Under the pieces are notes generated by a model. It saw nothing but the letters and a program-made list of their open reading frames with translations. It ran no database searches and was not told the DNA's origin. From Lasiosphaeria ovina (Eukaryota; Ascomycota; Sordariomycetes; Sordariales; Lasiosphaeriaceae): a stretch of DNA of 64,000 nucleotides. Location of the stretch: positions 682,001-746,000 of the forward strand of contig JAULSN010000009.1 in the NCBI GenBank assembly GCA_033439765.1, in the 5' to 3' direction. A program made the translations under genes and the position numbers. Positions 19,240 to 31,238 of the stretch are shown here, in pieces. Every line of letters begins with the position of its first letter. Position 1 is the first letter of the stretch.

Positions 19240-21180
19240 CCGGCAGAGACGCTTTGTTAAATGAAAAAGAAGAGCATAGACGAGGGACGGCAATGTTGTT
19301 GCGGCCTTGGAGGCGTCGGTGAGGGAGAGGCGCCGAGTTGTTTCGGCCGAGGCGTCGGCTGCTGCTGCTGCTGCTGGGGCGGCTGCCGCGGTCGCTGAGC
19401 CAGTTGGGCTGGGTTCGTCTGCTGAGCCATGCCGCTCTGGATGGCACTGATGGAGGCGGAGGCAGCAGCACGTGGGCCGTAGCTGCTCTCCAGGGCCTGG
19501 GCGGCACGCTGAGCGGCTATTCCGCCGCGGCCTGCGTTTGCAGCATTATACGCGAACGCGGGAACGCCGGCCTGGCTAATCGATCCCGTGCCAGGCTCCT
19601 CGAGCGTAGCGAGGAGCCCGCCGCAGGCGCCCCCGGAGGGCCGCCGGAGGCAAAGGAGCCCAAAGGCAAAACCGATAATAATACCAGCAACTCTTCTAGC
19701 GGCACTCGGCGCCAGTAAGCGACGGGCCATTGGACTCTCAAAAAATCCAAAGCTTCTTCGCAAGGCAACCAAGGGAGGCAACCAAGGAACTAGAGAAGGA
19801 AACAAGACGTTTGAAGTTCCAGACCAAGCGTGTGTTGTTTCGGCCGAGGCGTCGGCTGCTACTGGTGGGGGGTGGTGCTGCTGTTGCTACTGCTTCTTTG
19901 TCGCCTGGTTTAGCTTTCCCGTCGACTTGTTGAGCTCCTCGGAGAGACGGCGGTTCAGGCGTTTTAGCGAGTCGCGCTCCTCTTGCGGTCGGCTGATGAT
20001 GATTCTGGCAGCTCCTCCGATGACGAGCTCATTACGCCTGACGGTGATACGGAGGAAAAGATGCTTCCCAAGGAACCCCGACGGTAATACGGAGGAAAAG
20101 ATCCTTCCCAAGGAACAAGCGCTCCAACACCGTCGTCGGCCGCGTCGTCGTCCTCGATAAAGAAGGACCTAACGGCCTCGCCCATAATGCATTGGGACAA
20201 TAGCGTGCAGCCCAAAGGCAAAACCGATAATAACACCAGCAACTCTTCTGGAACGACTTGCGATCTTATTGGCAGTGGCGGCACTCGGCGCCAGTAAGCG
20301 ACGGGGCATTCCTGGCAATTCTGCAACGCTTTGGGAAGGGGGTTTTTTTGGGGAGCATTACGCCTGACGGTGATACGGAGGAAAAGATGCTTCCCAAGGA
20401 ATAAGCGCTCCAACAGCTTGCTTGAGCAGCTGAAACCGAAGAAAAGGAAAGTGCGGAACGAAAAGGATGGACTCTCAAAACATCTAAAGCTTCTTCGCAA
20501 GGCAACCAAGGAAGGCAACTAAGGAACTAGAGAAGGAATCAATCTTGGTTTTGATTGGAGAGACGATTCTCACTTCTGACTCGTCCTCAGTTTGGGGGGG
20601 ATCGCGCATTTTGGTTAGCAAGCTCGTCGATCTTATGGTCCATTGGCACAATCAGACCTTGGCTTGCCTGGCGGTACCGCACAAGCTCTTGTTGCTGCTG
20701 GTGTTGCTGCAGTTCGTGGACCTGCTGCCGGAGGTTGGTCTTACGTGTCGAAAGCGGACGTAGACCATACACCTCGGAGATGACGATTCTGGTAGCTCCT
20801 CCGATGACGAGCTCATTACGCCCGACGGTGATACGGAGGAAAGGATGCTTCCCAAGGAACCCCGACGGTGATACGGAGGAAAAGATGAAGCGCCCCAACA
20901 GCTTGAGCAATACCATTTCAGTAGAGAAGGAACTGGCCGCTGCGATGGTCGAGTTCGCCTCCTCGTTCCGGCGCTGTAGTTCGGCAATTCGTTGATGGTG
21001 ATGGCCAGCAGGCCGCGCCCAAGGGAAGGCCGACACCGAGGCCGACGCCCACGTTACCGGCTCGAGGTCTTCATCCTGCCGCATCCCCATCCACGGTAGC
21101 TAAACCCGAAGAAAAGGGAAATGCGGAACGAAAAGGATGGACTCTCAAAAAATCTAAAGCTTCTTCGCAAGGCAGCCCCT
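19240..21180. repeat. Block of shuffled, repeated gene modules
   Basis: Three modules recur in different order. A (GACGAGCTCATTACGC, then GACGGTGATACGGAGGAAAA, then GATGCTTCCCAAGGAA): 20001-20075, 20077-20115 (partial), 20356-20401, 20780-20859, 20861-20886 (partial). B (GATGGACTCTCAAAA, then AAAGCTTCTTCGCAAGGCA): 19729-19800, 20466-20538, 21135-21178. C (CCCAAAGGCAAAACCGATAA, then ACCAGCAACTCTTCT and CGGCACTCGGCGCCAGTAAG): 19659-19727, 20211-20306. A on the + strand reads SSDDELITPDGDTEEKM. Minus-strand coiled-coil text (ERDSLKRLNRRLSEEL near 19960; RIAELQRRNEEANS near 20960; LRQQVHELQQHQQQQ near 20710) lies between modules. A poly-Gln-type run is at 19359-19376. No intact gene remains. Confidence 0.8.
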
Positions 21181-24100
21181 CCGATGACGACCAGATGTGG
21201 CTGTGGGAAACTGCACGTTGATCAAGGGCGGCAGCCCGAATATATAATTGAACCGATGGAAACGCGGATGCCCCCAATGCAGCGAGGTCAGCAACAGGAG
21301 AAGACCAGAGTAGTTAGCCAAATCCATGGCGGAATCCCTGTCCTGCGAGAGCACGGGATAGACCCAAAGAGACACGCAGAACCGCAGCACGGAATAAAAT
21401 TGCGACCAAGGCAACTAACGTGGGTGCAGAAGTCTGCAGGGCCTGCCACATATATGGTTGGAGGTCTTGGGAAGCATGGACCCGATCCCGGGCCCATTCT
21501 GGGTCCCCGAGCCAGGCCCAACGAGCAACGCGCTCGCCCAGGCAAGAGGTGACGAAGTGCCCTGTCTGGTGAGGGTTAAAAGCGTCGAGAGATTTGGCAT
21601 AGTGAAGTTGCTCATCCCCGGTAAAGCTCACAGTTGCACAATCGGCAAGTCGAGCAACCTAACCAGATATGGCGTGTAGATGAGAGCCAGCAAGCCCAGA
21701 GGACAGTCAGTGACACGGTTGAAAAGAATGTCCGGGGTTAAGCTCTCCAATAGATTGCTCCGCAAGCTTTGATTGGGTTAGAGAGGCAGAAAGGAACCGC
21801 CGAAGTAGGTCACGGCACCTAGTCCATAAAGGACATTGGGCTGCAGTACAAATCATCACTTCTCCTATGTCGCTTCCCAACATGCCCGAGATCCTCCAGG
21901 TCTGCCAGTCCTTGATTATACGATGCTGCGATAAACTATCACCGGAGGCCATCCAGAACTATGTATACGTACGGAATCATCTGCTCCAATTTGAAGCCTG
22001 GCGCTTAGGGCAGAGGAAGATAGTGAGTCCGGCGCGCCTCCCGATGACTTGAAGCTGACGAGCTCTTAAGCTATATATTTACTGCGAATGATGGGCCAGA
22101 CGCAACATGCGAGCAGAAGGCGCGAGACACTTTTCGGTCATACTTGGTTCGGCCGACAGAGACGCCAGATACTGGTAAGAAGCGGATCAGGACTGCCAAA
22201 CGGAAAGTAGGGAAAGACGTATGGGATCGCGCTGAGACGACGAAAAAGGATGCGTCAGTTGCCGTGCGCACTGATCAGCTGCTGTCCTCGTACTGTCGAA
22301 TCTACCAACGAGATGTCGGGGAGCGGGTTGATATCGATCCTGACGCGAGCAAGCAGATAACAGATAACGCAGAGAAGGCATGAAGTTGGACTGGAGGTGC
22401 TTTCTTGGATTATAGACGGGGCTCCATGTACATCGGAAATCGTTGGCTCTGGTGCTTTTTCGCGCCGCCTTGAGTGAGTACCGCGGACATATATCACTTC
22501 GGCCTTGCTAACTATCCTCAGGGGACTCCTCAAGGAAGGGATATCGGAATGGTTACCTTCCAAGTGATATTACACAGTTCAGCTTACCGCGGCGAAAGCG
22601 TATGGCGGAATGGGTGGTTTCCATCCTTCGTTACGAGTTCATTGTCGTCGCCGGAAAGTCGCGCGTGATACATCCCGCGCAGCCTTCCTCAAGTATCACT
22701 CAAGAAAGATGCCGTGGGTTCAAGGCCGACCCTCATAGCTTGGTCGGTTCTACTAACGAATACTAGACTCTCCAGTATTTGCAAGTCTCTCCGTCTTCCC
22801 AACATTGGACGGTTGACACTATCAGATGCGGAGGTGGAAGAGTACGCATTTCGGTGCGGATTTCAATGTCGATTTTACTCGGTTTTCATTTCTATCGCCA
22901 CCGTCACTGTAATGCTATCACAAATTCCTCACTGCTGTGCCTCGTTTCCTTGGGCAGCACCCTCCATTGGACTAGAGCGATGTAGATACAAAAGTACGCA
23001 AATGTCGCATGGCCCTGTATCGTCTCCCTTCTGAGGGTTTGGGCTTCACGAGGAGCTGCTCCTGTCCCTCACAAGAAGAATGACATGGCCTACTCCACAT
23101 TCAAACGGCGATTCGGCGAGGAGAGATGCACCTAAGGGCGATTTGATCACACCCTTAGACGGTGGTTCTTGCCGCGCGATGTGGGTGTATCTCCGGTGGT
23201 GATGGCCACGCCGACGCTGCCGGATCCTCCTTTGTCTCCAGGCTTGGGCCTTCGTACAACTGTCAACATCGCAATCCGATCTTTTTGCGGCCGACACGCC
23301 ACCCTTTTTGAGCCAGACTATTCGCGGCCTACCAGAGGTAGACTTCTCAATGCGGAATCCCCTGATCTCCGCCCATTTGTAAACGAATTCTGCCTTTGCT
23401 TCTCGTTAACGTTGCCTTGTTCCCTGGTTAAGCCCGTACGAACCATTTTAGGATCCAACTAGGACAGATGCTCGGCAAACCAGCTGACAATGTGCCGGTA
23501 TGAGTCAAAGACCGCAAGGTCGCCTCGCGTAAACAGTTGATAAATGCCATTGGACTATTAATCTCTGAGCCCCTTCCTTAGTTTGGTGCATTCACTGTTT
23601 GAATTTTATTTTTCATGTCTTCCTTTGACTTCATATCGTCTTTCCTTGACAACCCTATCTAAGTCCGTTATTACCGGTTCCTCAGGGTCATGTTTAGTTT
23701 CCTTGTCGGCCTTCTCATTACCTTTGTTAGTTAAGCCTCTGGTAGTTGGGTTGAAGGTACTTACCGGGGGACCAGGAGGAGCCGGGGGATCCGACTGCTT
23801 GTCTGAGTCCGACGTGGTGGCGTGAGGAGCTCCTGTGGACAGTCAGAATGTATTCTCTGGGACGAGTCCTAATACCTACAGCTAGGCGCTCCTTGTAGAA
23901 GGTTGGTGGTAGCCAATCTGCGTTATATATGAATATAACCTCCGAGCGTGACGGCTGGTTCGTATGGGAATCTCTCTGGATAGGAGGATAGGCTATATCG
24001 TGAGCTGCGAGGTGATTCCGGCCAGAGGTGAGATGGAGTGGCCTATGATACTGGTGGGCATGTCAGTCTATGTTCTGTGACAGTCTTAGGATACCGCACT

Positions 24101-24780
24101 CCGTACCCTTGGGGACAGGATGGATGGAGAGTGGTGTTTGTCCCAATAGTCGTCACTTTGGGTGCGTGACCTGAAGGAACTATTTCTGGTAGTCGTTGTA
24201 GCACCACTCACAAAAGTCTAAATTTGCAATGCTAACCGAGCAGAGACAGCCGGGCATTCACGGGGAACGAAGGCATTCTTATACCTGCCGACCGGTGTGT
24301 CCGGATCCAACTGATTGAGCTGTAACGGCTGACAAATGTGAATAGAGTATGCCCTTGCGGGAGCTTAATTACACACGCTTGACCCGGGGTCGTCACCTCT
24401 GTCCCATCCCGTCAAATCCTTGCATGCGCCCTCATCCACTCGGTCGCTGGCGGTCTCCTTACATGGATAGGTACTCCTTCCCATTCTCGCTATGGCTGAT
24501 CATGCAAACCAAGAAGCCGTCTCCTCCGCTCAGCAACCTAAACTAGGTTAGAGGCTCTTGCGGACGTGCATTCTGCAGGCCGACATTCGCTGTCTCAGCC
24601 ATCCTCTCGCACGTGGAGTGATCTCGGCGAACCAACCTGCATGACATCAGACGTGACAAGGGTCACTCACAGATAATGTGTACATATAGATGCCGTTCAT
24701 CCGACGAAATAATAGACGCAATGAGTTCCTTCATCGATCAACACCAAGCCAGCCCTTCACTCTCAATCAACCACTTCTCA
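21180..24780. other. Long unassigned stretch with decayed coding-like text
   Basis: Protein-like but motif-free readings occur at 21230-21550 (both strands), 21867-22052 (+), 22144-22383 (+) and 22400-23460 (+, several frames; an intron-like GTGAGTACC...CTAAC...CAG at 22473-22521). I recognise no family and no complete ORF. 23580-24650 shows nothing. Confidence 0.4.
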
Positions 24781-24790
24781 ACCCCCGGAC

Positions 24791-24955
24791 ATGGCCGTCG
24801 GCAGATGTTTTGCACATTCTTTCAAGATGATCAAGTCCGACAACACTCTGATGGAGTGGACTTGCAATATATGTCACTCCGGACCACATTAGTGGACTTT
24901 CGAGTGCCGATACTGCAAGTTGCATACATGCCGTGCCTGTACTCAGAGTGCTTGA
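24791..24955 (+). pseudogene. Small Cys-rich (CxxC) ORF with one in-frame TAG
   Basis: ATG 24791 opens a 54-codon frame: MEWTCNICHSG near the middle, then TAG at 24890, then WTFECRYCKLHTCRACTQ. The four C-x2-C pairs are a compact zinc-binding layout. The TAG falls where a fungal relative would have Trp (TGG), which is the G-to-A, opposite-strand form of a RIP-type change. After the terminal TGA at 24953, GTAGGTG...CTGACAG (24959-25006) looks like an intron, so the gene may have continued. Function unknown. Confidence 0.4.
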
Positions 24956-24959
24956 TGGG

Positions 24960-27900
24960 TAGGTGTACGATACTTCTTGCTCTCCTTCCGGCTAACGCCC
25001 CTGACAGAGAGGAATATGGGCAATGGGGGCGGGGTTACGTGGTATATGCAGTTCGCATCTCATGGGACGAAGCAATCTAATATTAGTTGTCCGATAATCT
25101 GGGCGTAGAAGCTTTAGAACCAAGGCACTGTAGTATCCTTGGACGTCCACCGCGGGTTAGATTATAGACAAAATGGTATTAGGGTCAACACCGGACGAGG
25201 TCATTGACAGGTCTCAATTGGCCACTTGATCCGGGCGTGATTTACCTCGGGTTCCAAAAGTCTTCGGCAATAAGGAAAGCATTTTATCTCAAAATAAAAT
25301 AAAATAAAATAAAACTTGCTTGCCGATTCACATAAAATTTGAGCTCGAACACGTTGGCGTTTGTAGCGGCGCTGAGATGGGGCTGAAGCATGTTGGAATC
25401 ATACACACGTTGGGTCCAGTCGCCCCACGGATCATGCATAATTGAAATCCCCACTAATTCGTGTGGGGGTGAGCTCTAGATTCCTACATAAGGTATCGGA
25501 ACTAAAACGCGGTTGCCATTGGGGTATAGATGGGCTTGGTGTTGTTGGCTGAAACTCGGATAATGACCTCAAAGGCTTTCCCTTCGTCGTCATGAAAGGC
25601 CGCAGCATGTAGGCGCTAGAGGTCCGGCTGGCAGCATCCGGCAAGGCGAAAACCCTTTCGTTGGTTCGGTCAAATTCCCCGGCAATGAGCCTGTGAGCCT
25701 GCACTAGACCCTTTTTTGGGAGCTCCACACGACCACCACAGTCGATAACATGTTGTCGATAATCTACTGTTGAAAATAAGCTACCTGGCAAGTCAGGAAG
25801 TGTTCGCTGAACGGTGCCTCCGGCAGCCCTCCGGGGGCGCCTGCGGCGGGCTGCTCGCTGCGCTCGGTATTCCGCGGCTTAACAAATTCGAGGATTAGTC
25901 CCCGGAGTCGATTTCGATACGGACGAAAACTGGCCAATCCCTGTGCGAGAAACTTTCGGCACCTTCACGGTAAAGTAGAAGAGACAGCTGAACGGAGCCA
26001 CCGTAGGCGAGCTTGCGAGCCGGAGGTGGCGTAGAGAGGCTGAATGAAAGTGTAAATAGTGGTATTTTGACTTTACCGAGCGTTATTTGACTTCCTTATG
26101 CCCGGTAGGGCGTTGGGTAGCTGCTATAAAATACGGCATTATGACGGCCCCCCTCGTGAGCAAAAAGCGAGACTACCATAGATACACAATCAGTATTCCT
26201 ACGACAGTAGGTTGTGGGTCGGATTTAGAGAGTAGATTTGGAGGGGAGGTTTGAGTTTGAGGGGAGGATAGGTTTGGGAAAAGCTTTTATTAATGGACAC
26301 GCGTTTGAGTGATGCCTCGGTGCCAAAATGGCCAATCGTGGGCATCCTCTCCCCACGATCCAACCTCTCAACCCCTGATTCCCGCCGCCCTTCTCGCTAG
26401 CCCGACTTTCTTGTTTTCCCATGTAATCCGACTTCCGACCTCCCCGCCCGGCGAAGCGCCTGACCACATGTTGTACAAGCTAGTGCAACTGTCTTTCCCC
26501 TGACAGAGCTCGGCGGACTGTTGCATCCCAGGCAGCACCTCTCTTCTCATTTCGGCCTCGCCTATTGTCACCACAACTGCCAATGAGAAAATTGCCTCCA
26601 ATCTCGGGATGGAACGGCTCCTGCCTTGCTACGTTCTCCGAGAAAAGCGCCGGTAGGGATGGGCTGCAGCAACCGCCGATTGCGTCGTCACCTCTCAGGG
26701 CATGCATGAAGGAGGCTATGTCTGGGCAACCGGTAGAGTCTTGTTCCATCGTCAATCTCTCAACGGTCGACCAATCCCGGAAACGCTTTAAACGCCGACG
26801 TGACAAATTGATGCATGACGGCTGATGCCGTTTAAATCACAAGGAGCGGGACGAGCGGCAAGACGGTGTGACTGCCTAATTGCTCCGAGATGAAGAGACG
26901 GAAGCTGGAGGGGCTGGGGCAACTGGAAGGATGAATGGCCTGCCTCCTCGTCCGTGTGGAGTCGTCGCGGATGTGGGCAATGGTCGAGATGCTGCTTCGC
27001 CAACGTCTATTACACCACGGGATCCGCCCATTTTCATGACTACGCACGGCCGCCTCACAGTCTGAAATGAGACACATGCAGGAGGAACCTGGTGCCCATG
27101 CCTGTGGCTGGGCCGATAGCGTGTCAGATGCCCCTGACTGCTATCCCTGGCCCCGGTACGTGGCCTCATCTTGCAGACACAAACGGTCTGCCAGCAAACT
27201 GACGATATGACGCTGTTGGCCGACTGAGATGATGCAGCAGCCACATACTTTTAGTTCGGCCAATGGATTTGGGAGGGCAAGTGGTGGGGCCAGAGGGCTG
27301 GCCAGCTGGCATAACGCCACCGAGCGGCGGTGGCTTGGATCAACCGGGAAGCTCAACTTGAGACAACCTACAGAGGTGGCGACTCTTGTAGACGGTCCAA
27401 TCGGGCAGACCATGCTCGGTCAGCGCGAGCAAGGAGCGATACAGCAGGAAGCCCGGGGTGGCTGCAGGGATGCCTCGAGTCGTATGATCTCGGATCGCTG
27501 ACTTCCGGGCGGGCACGACGGTCTCGAAAAGGGGGTGGCAAGGAGATGGTAGTGCTGACTACGGAGGCTTTGGGCTGCATCACTATGCCAAACCGAGGCA
27601 GACCCTGGGTTGGAAGAGGGGAATTAATACCGCGGCCCATACATGCAGGACGATGGTGCCAAGCGGGCAAGGACGACGGGAAAGGAGGTCATCCAAGGAT
27701 AATTCCGGTTGCAGACGCATAGCTCCCAAGGACGATCAGGCAGTCTCGTCAGAGGAGCTTGTGGTCTGGGCCGAGGCCGTGATAAGCTGACTTGTCAACT
27801 CGCACGCGCTGCCTCCAACATCCGGTCAGCAACGCATTACGCCGAAGGTCATGCAGCAGAACTCACATTCCTTCATCCCTGGACAAATTTGAAGCAAGGA

Positions 27901-28380
27901 GTGCATGCATAGACAACGGCCTCTAGCTGACTCGGTAGTTGGATGATTGGCAGGCATACGAGAGATGGCCCTCGCCCCGGAAATGCAGGAGAACAAGGGA
28001 GGAGAAAACAGGGACGATGACGGAGAGGGCGTGGCCACCATAACGGATGGGGGGCTTCATACTGCCTGTCGGTCATGTTTCCTGATGTGGAAATCATGGC
28101 AAGGCTCCAGACAAGAAGTGGGCAGACTGCCTGATGGGGTCGGATTGGTTATCCCGTTACTTCTTCGACCGGCGACAGAGCGCCAGGTTGGCCCCTTCGG
28201 GAAACTGCTTCTTTAGGAGCTGAGGGCGCCCGCTGGAGGGCATCAGAACAGGAAGCAGTAGCATTTTCCCACCGTGCTATAAGAGTCCCACGTTCCTTCC
28301 TACCTGCGGGCACCCCTTCTTCCTGTTACCATCTTCTCTTTAGGGCACCCTCACTCCAGAGCACTCGTCCTAACCTTGCC
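24960..28380. other. Long region without a recognisable gene
   Basis: Contains an (AAAAT) run at 25289-25313, two GC-rich R-type hairpin modules (25807-25865, 25987-26035) and a 119-residue minus ORF (25432-25791) without motifs. 26200-28300 has many overlapping open frames on both strands, as expected from its GC content; none stands out. Confidence 0.45.
25807..25865 (-). repeat. GC-rich hairpin module of the R family, isolated copy
   Basis: GCTGAACGGTGCCTCCGG and GGGCGCCTGCGGCGGGCTG then CTCGCTGCGCTCGG are the reverse complement of the hairpin part of R copies (for example 16750-16798). A weaker relative follows at 25987-26035 (GCTGAACGGAGCCACCG...GCGAGCTTGCGAGCCGG). Confidence 0.65.
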
Positions 28381-28384
28381 TATC

Positions 28385-29155
28385 ATGCACGTGCAATTCC
28401 AGCCGGCTTTTGATGACTCTGCCTACCTCAAGGCCAAATCCAAAGGCCGGAGACATCCTACCCCGATTTCAACTGTGAACCGGCCCTCTGGCAATGCCAT
28501 TACCGAGGGAGACACCGAGATCGACTTCCCTCTAGTTGAAGAGCTATTGAGTCCCATCGACGTATATGACCTTACTGAGGAACAGGAAACGTCATCGGAA
28601 CAGCCGGGCTCCCTTCATCAACAGGCCCATGCTAAGACTAGTGTAGTTGATCAAGGTACAGTAGATGGGTTCCGTAGCGGCTGACAAGCTGGCTAATTCC
28701 CATCCAGGCAGAGCAACTCCCAGGCCTGAAGTCCGCCATGCCCTGAGCTGGTCGAACGACGCGGCGAGCCATTCGAGAGAAGACGCCTCCAAGGCCACAT
28801 TAAACTGCTTGAAATATAGCAGCGAGGCCTCTGGAGTTTCTTCTCCCAGTGGCACCTTACAGCATGCCGTCGAGCATATTCCTTGCACGTCTTTCAGCCC
28901 TGGCGAACAAGCGACTGACAATCGTGACGGGCCCAGACCCCGGGTTGTCAATAGATAGATGGGGATGTGCCACCTGGCGAATGGGAGGCCCAAGTAATTG
29001 GGGGGGAAGAGATTATAGCTGGTGTGCAGCATTATTTGGTGTTTTGGAAGCCAACCCTCGAGCCCGAAGGCAACTTGGAACATGAGAAGGAATTGATTGC
29101 GGAGTGGAAGGCAAAAGCTTCTCATTTGGATGGAAAAAAGACGAAGCGAAGTTGA
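28385..29155 (+). pseudogene. Chromodomain protein with a frame break
   Basis: Exon 1 is 28385-28655 (ATGCACGTG), the intron 28656-28707 (GTACAG...CTGAC...CAG, 52 bp) and exon 2 28708-28958. Exon 2 is Ser-rich and polar and meets TAG at 28956. Nine bases later, in another frame, comes a chromodomain-like stretch: WEAQVIGGEEII, HYLVFWKPTLEPEGNL and HEKELIAEWKA (28967-29155), with the aromatic W..Y..W cage and E-P-E-x-N-L typical of the fold that reads methylated histone tails. The C-terminus is basic (GKKTKRS). Either a very short indel near 28955 broke the gene or an undetected splice bridges it. Such small chromodomain genes are common in fungal repeat-rich regions. Confidence 0.55.
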
Positions 29156-29338
29156 GATTAAGAAATCGGTAACTGGTGGCAAGAAGAGAAGGGCAGGGTC
29201 GGGCTGGACAAGGGGAGGCCGGGTTGGCCGGCCACGTAAATAAACTGTAGATTGGAGGTGGGTATATATACTTCTCTGCGTAGTCTAGATTATACATTTT
29301 CTTCCAACTATTACTAGAGTGGGCCTAGACAATAGAAT

Positions 29339-29752
29339 ATGAACATCAACCCTTCACAGGAGCATATTATCGACGAGCAGGATTACGCGATCCTCTTATG
29401 TTTATTCAAGAGTCACTGGCCCAGGGGACTCGGGCATCCCGAGCCGCCCTTCTTGGAGTGTACTTCACTTTACATGGCAACTAACCTGCCATGCAAGGAA
29501 CAGGTGAAGCGGACTCACCAGTGCGGCATATCTTTGTGTCATAAGAGGCAACCCGGCCACGCAAAGAGGATGACTAGGTGTGGTTCTCTTGTACATGGCA
29601 ATTTTTTATCAAGAAAGCCATCAAGGGGCCTGGTGGGTTCCAGGCATTTAGTCGGGGGTGAAAAGTGGCTTGGGTGCGTGGATTGTTTCCTTTGCGTGAT
29701 CAACATCTTGGCGGCATATGGGGAGCAGTGGCTGAGAACCATGCACTCCTAA
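29339..29752 (+). CDS. Hypothetical ORF, 137 residues
   Basis: ATG at 29339 in a favourable context (GAATATGAAC). The product is Cys/His-containing near residues 60-75 (CGISLCHKRQPGHAKRMTRC) without a clear finger pattern. Unrecognised; may be chance. Confidence 0.2.
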   Translation: MNINPSQEHIIDEQDYAILLCLFKSHWPRGLGHPEPPFLECTSLYMATNLPCKEQVKRTHQCGISLCHKRQPGHAKRMTRCGSLVHGNFLSRKPSRGLVGSRHLVGGEKWLGCVDCFLCVINILAAYGEQWLRTMHS

Positions 29753-30020
29753 ATTTGAAGCATTACCAACAAAGGTCTAGTGTACTCAGGGTCGAGTCCT
29801 TGTGATTCTTGGAGGCGAGCAGCACCACATGCCGTAACACCCTCGGCCAGCCACGCTAGCAGGCCCTGTCCACCTGATGGCACGGTCGGTTGAGGGTGCA
29901 TGTAATGGAGGCCCCTGCCTTTGATATTAAGGAATTTTGTTACCATGGCGAAGCTATTTTTCTAGGTTTATGATAGACACAGTATCTATCAAGATGCATA
30001 AAGCATCCTCTGGCCTCAAT

Positions 30021-30524
30021 CTACTTTGCCCCAAGCAAGCCTAGCCATCGAGCAGGCCATTTTCTAGGCGACCGGTTTAAGAGATACTCAGCTTTCTCAG
30101 GTTCCAAGGACCTGGGGTCTATTGCTAATGATTTACCTGTTATGCTTTCTTTAAAGGGGATTTCCTTGACAAAAGCATTATGGCATGCATACGGCCGATC
30201 TATCCTGTTTGGCCTGCGAGGCTCTTCCCGGCAGGACAGAGGCCCCTTCAGTATTGGCGATTTTGATATCACAGCTTCTAAAGCGGCCCGGCCGGCATAG
30301 GCCAACAACCCATCAAGTTCTGCTAATCCACAACACGGGTCAGAAGCCAGTGCACCCATATGTAGTCGAAAGCATGCGACTGCAGGCGCAGACAAGAAGG
30401 GGAAGGATTCAGGGGTTAAGCGTGTATCGTGCAAATTATTACCTGGCAGCTCAAAGCCGACCATCCCTCGCTGGTTCTTCGGCAAGAAGGGGATGTCAAT
30501 GAGCGTCCATCTATAGATAAACAC
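30021..30524 (-). CDS. Hypothetical ORF, 167 residues
   Basis: Long open frame with protein-like composition in its second half (IPFKESITGKSLAIDP, RSPRKWPARWLGLLG). It has no motif, signal or membrane segment I can name and could be a fragment. Confidence 0.25.
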   Translation of the reverse strand: MFIYRWTLIDIPFLPKNQRGMVGFELPGNNLHDTRLTPESFPFLSAPAVACFRLHMGALASDPCCGLAELDGLLAYAGRAALEAVISKSPILKGPLSCREEPRRPNRIDRPYACHNAFVKEIPFKESITGKSLAIDPRSLEPEKAEYLLNRSPRKWPARWLGLLGAK

Positions 30525-30655
30525 AATGCGTCACTCACCGCTGCTTTGCATGATCTGTAAGATGCCATCAGCCGGTTCCACAATGTCAGACGGACAAACA
30601 ACGGTCATCCAGGCTGTGCATTGATAGGGGCTTTCCTTAGCAAGCTCCAAATTCG

Positions 30656-30664
30656 TATATAAAG
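30656..30664 (+). promoter_or_regulatory. TATA box-like element
   Basis: TATATAAAG lies 105 bp before the ATG at 30761, followed by a pyrimidine-rich leader (ACCTTTACTTCTTGTTTTTT), a usual fungal core-promoter arrangement. Confidence 0.5.
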
Positions 30665-30760
30665 TCAAGGTAGACTTTTAAAAGCTTCCAAACCACCTTT
30701 ACTTCTTGTTTTTTACAAATTCTCCAAGTTTTACAAGCTTTAACAGTTTCTACCACCAAA

Positions 30761-30943
30761 ATGAGTTCGACCGCCCCAAATACAGCTGAACGTGTGTCAG
30801 ACTTTATGAAAGGACAACAAAACTTTGCTGCCACATTACTGCCATTAGACAAAGTAATCAAGCAATCATTTATGAATGTAAGAAATAAAAAGAAAGCGAG
30901 GTTAAGAGAGAAAGAAAAACCAAAACCGTTAATAACTGTTTAA
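30761..30943 (+). CDS. Small basic protein, 60 residues, unrecognised
   Basis: The start context is strong (CACCAAAATGAG) and a TATA-like element lies upstream. The product has a polar N-terminus, one hydrophobic patch (FAATLLPLDKVIKQSF) and a strongly basic tail (NKKKARLREKEKPK). Downstream DNA (30950-31100) is AT-rich with palindromes CTTACGGCCGTAAG and TTACGGCCGTTATA. It could be a complete small gene or the first exon of a longer one. No family recognised. Confidence 0.4.
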   Translation: MSSTAPNTAERVSDFMKGQQNFAATLLPLDKVIKQSFMNVRNKKKARLREKEKPKPLITV

Positions 30944-31238
30944 ACGTTACGGCCGTTATAGCTTTATTTATATTAAGCGTGTAACTATACACTTTCGGCT
31001 TAGAAAAAGTTTAAAAGACCTTACGGCCGTAAGTAAAAGCTTACTTTTCTAATAACCGAAGGAACTAGGTTACTCTAGCCGGAAATAAGGCCACCTGGGC
31101 CATAGAGCCGGAATGAGGAAATGTGGCCTGTACGTTAAAACGTATTTATATAGAGGGTCTCCCTCCCTCTTGCTCCAACACTTCTTTTTTCATCCTACAT
31201 CCAACAACAATACAACCAGTCCTTGGCACTTTTCGTCA

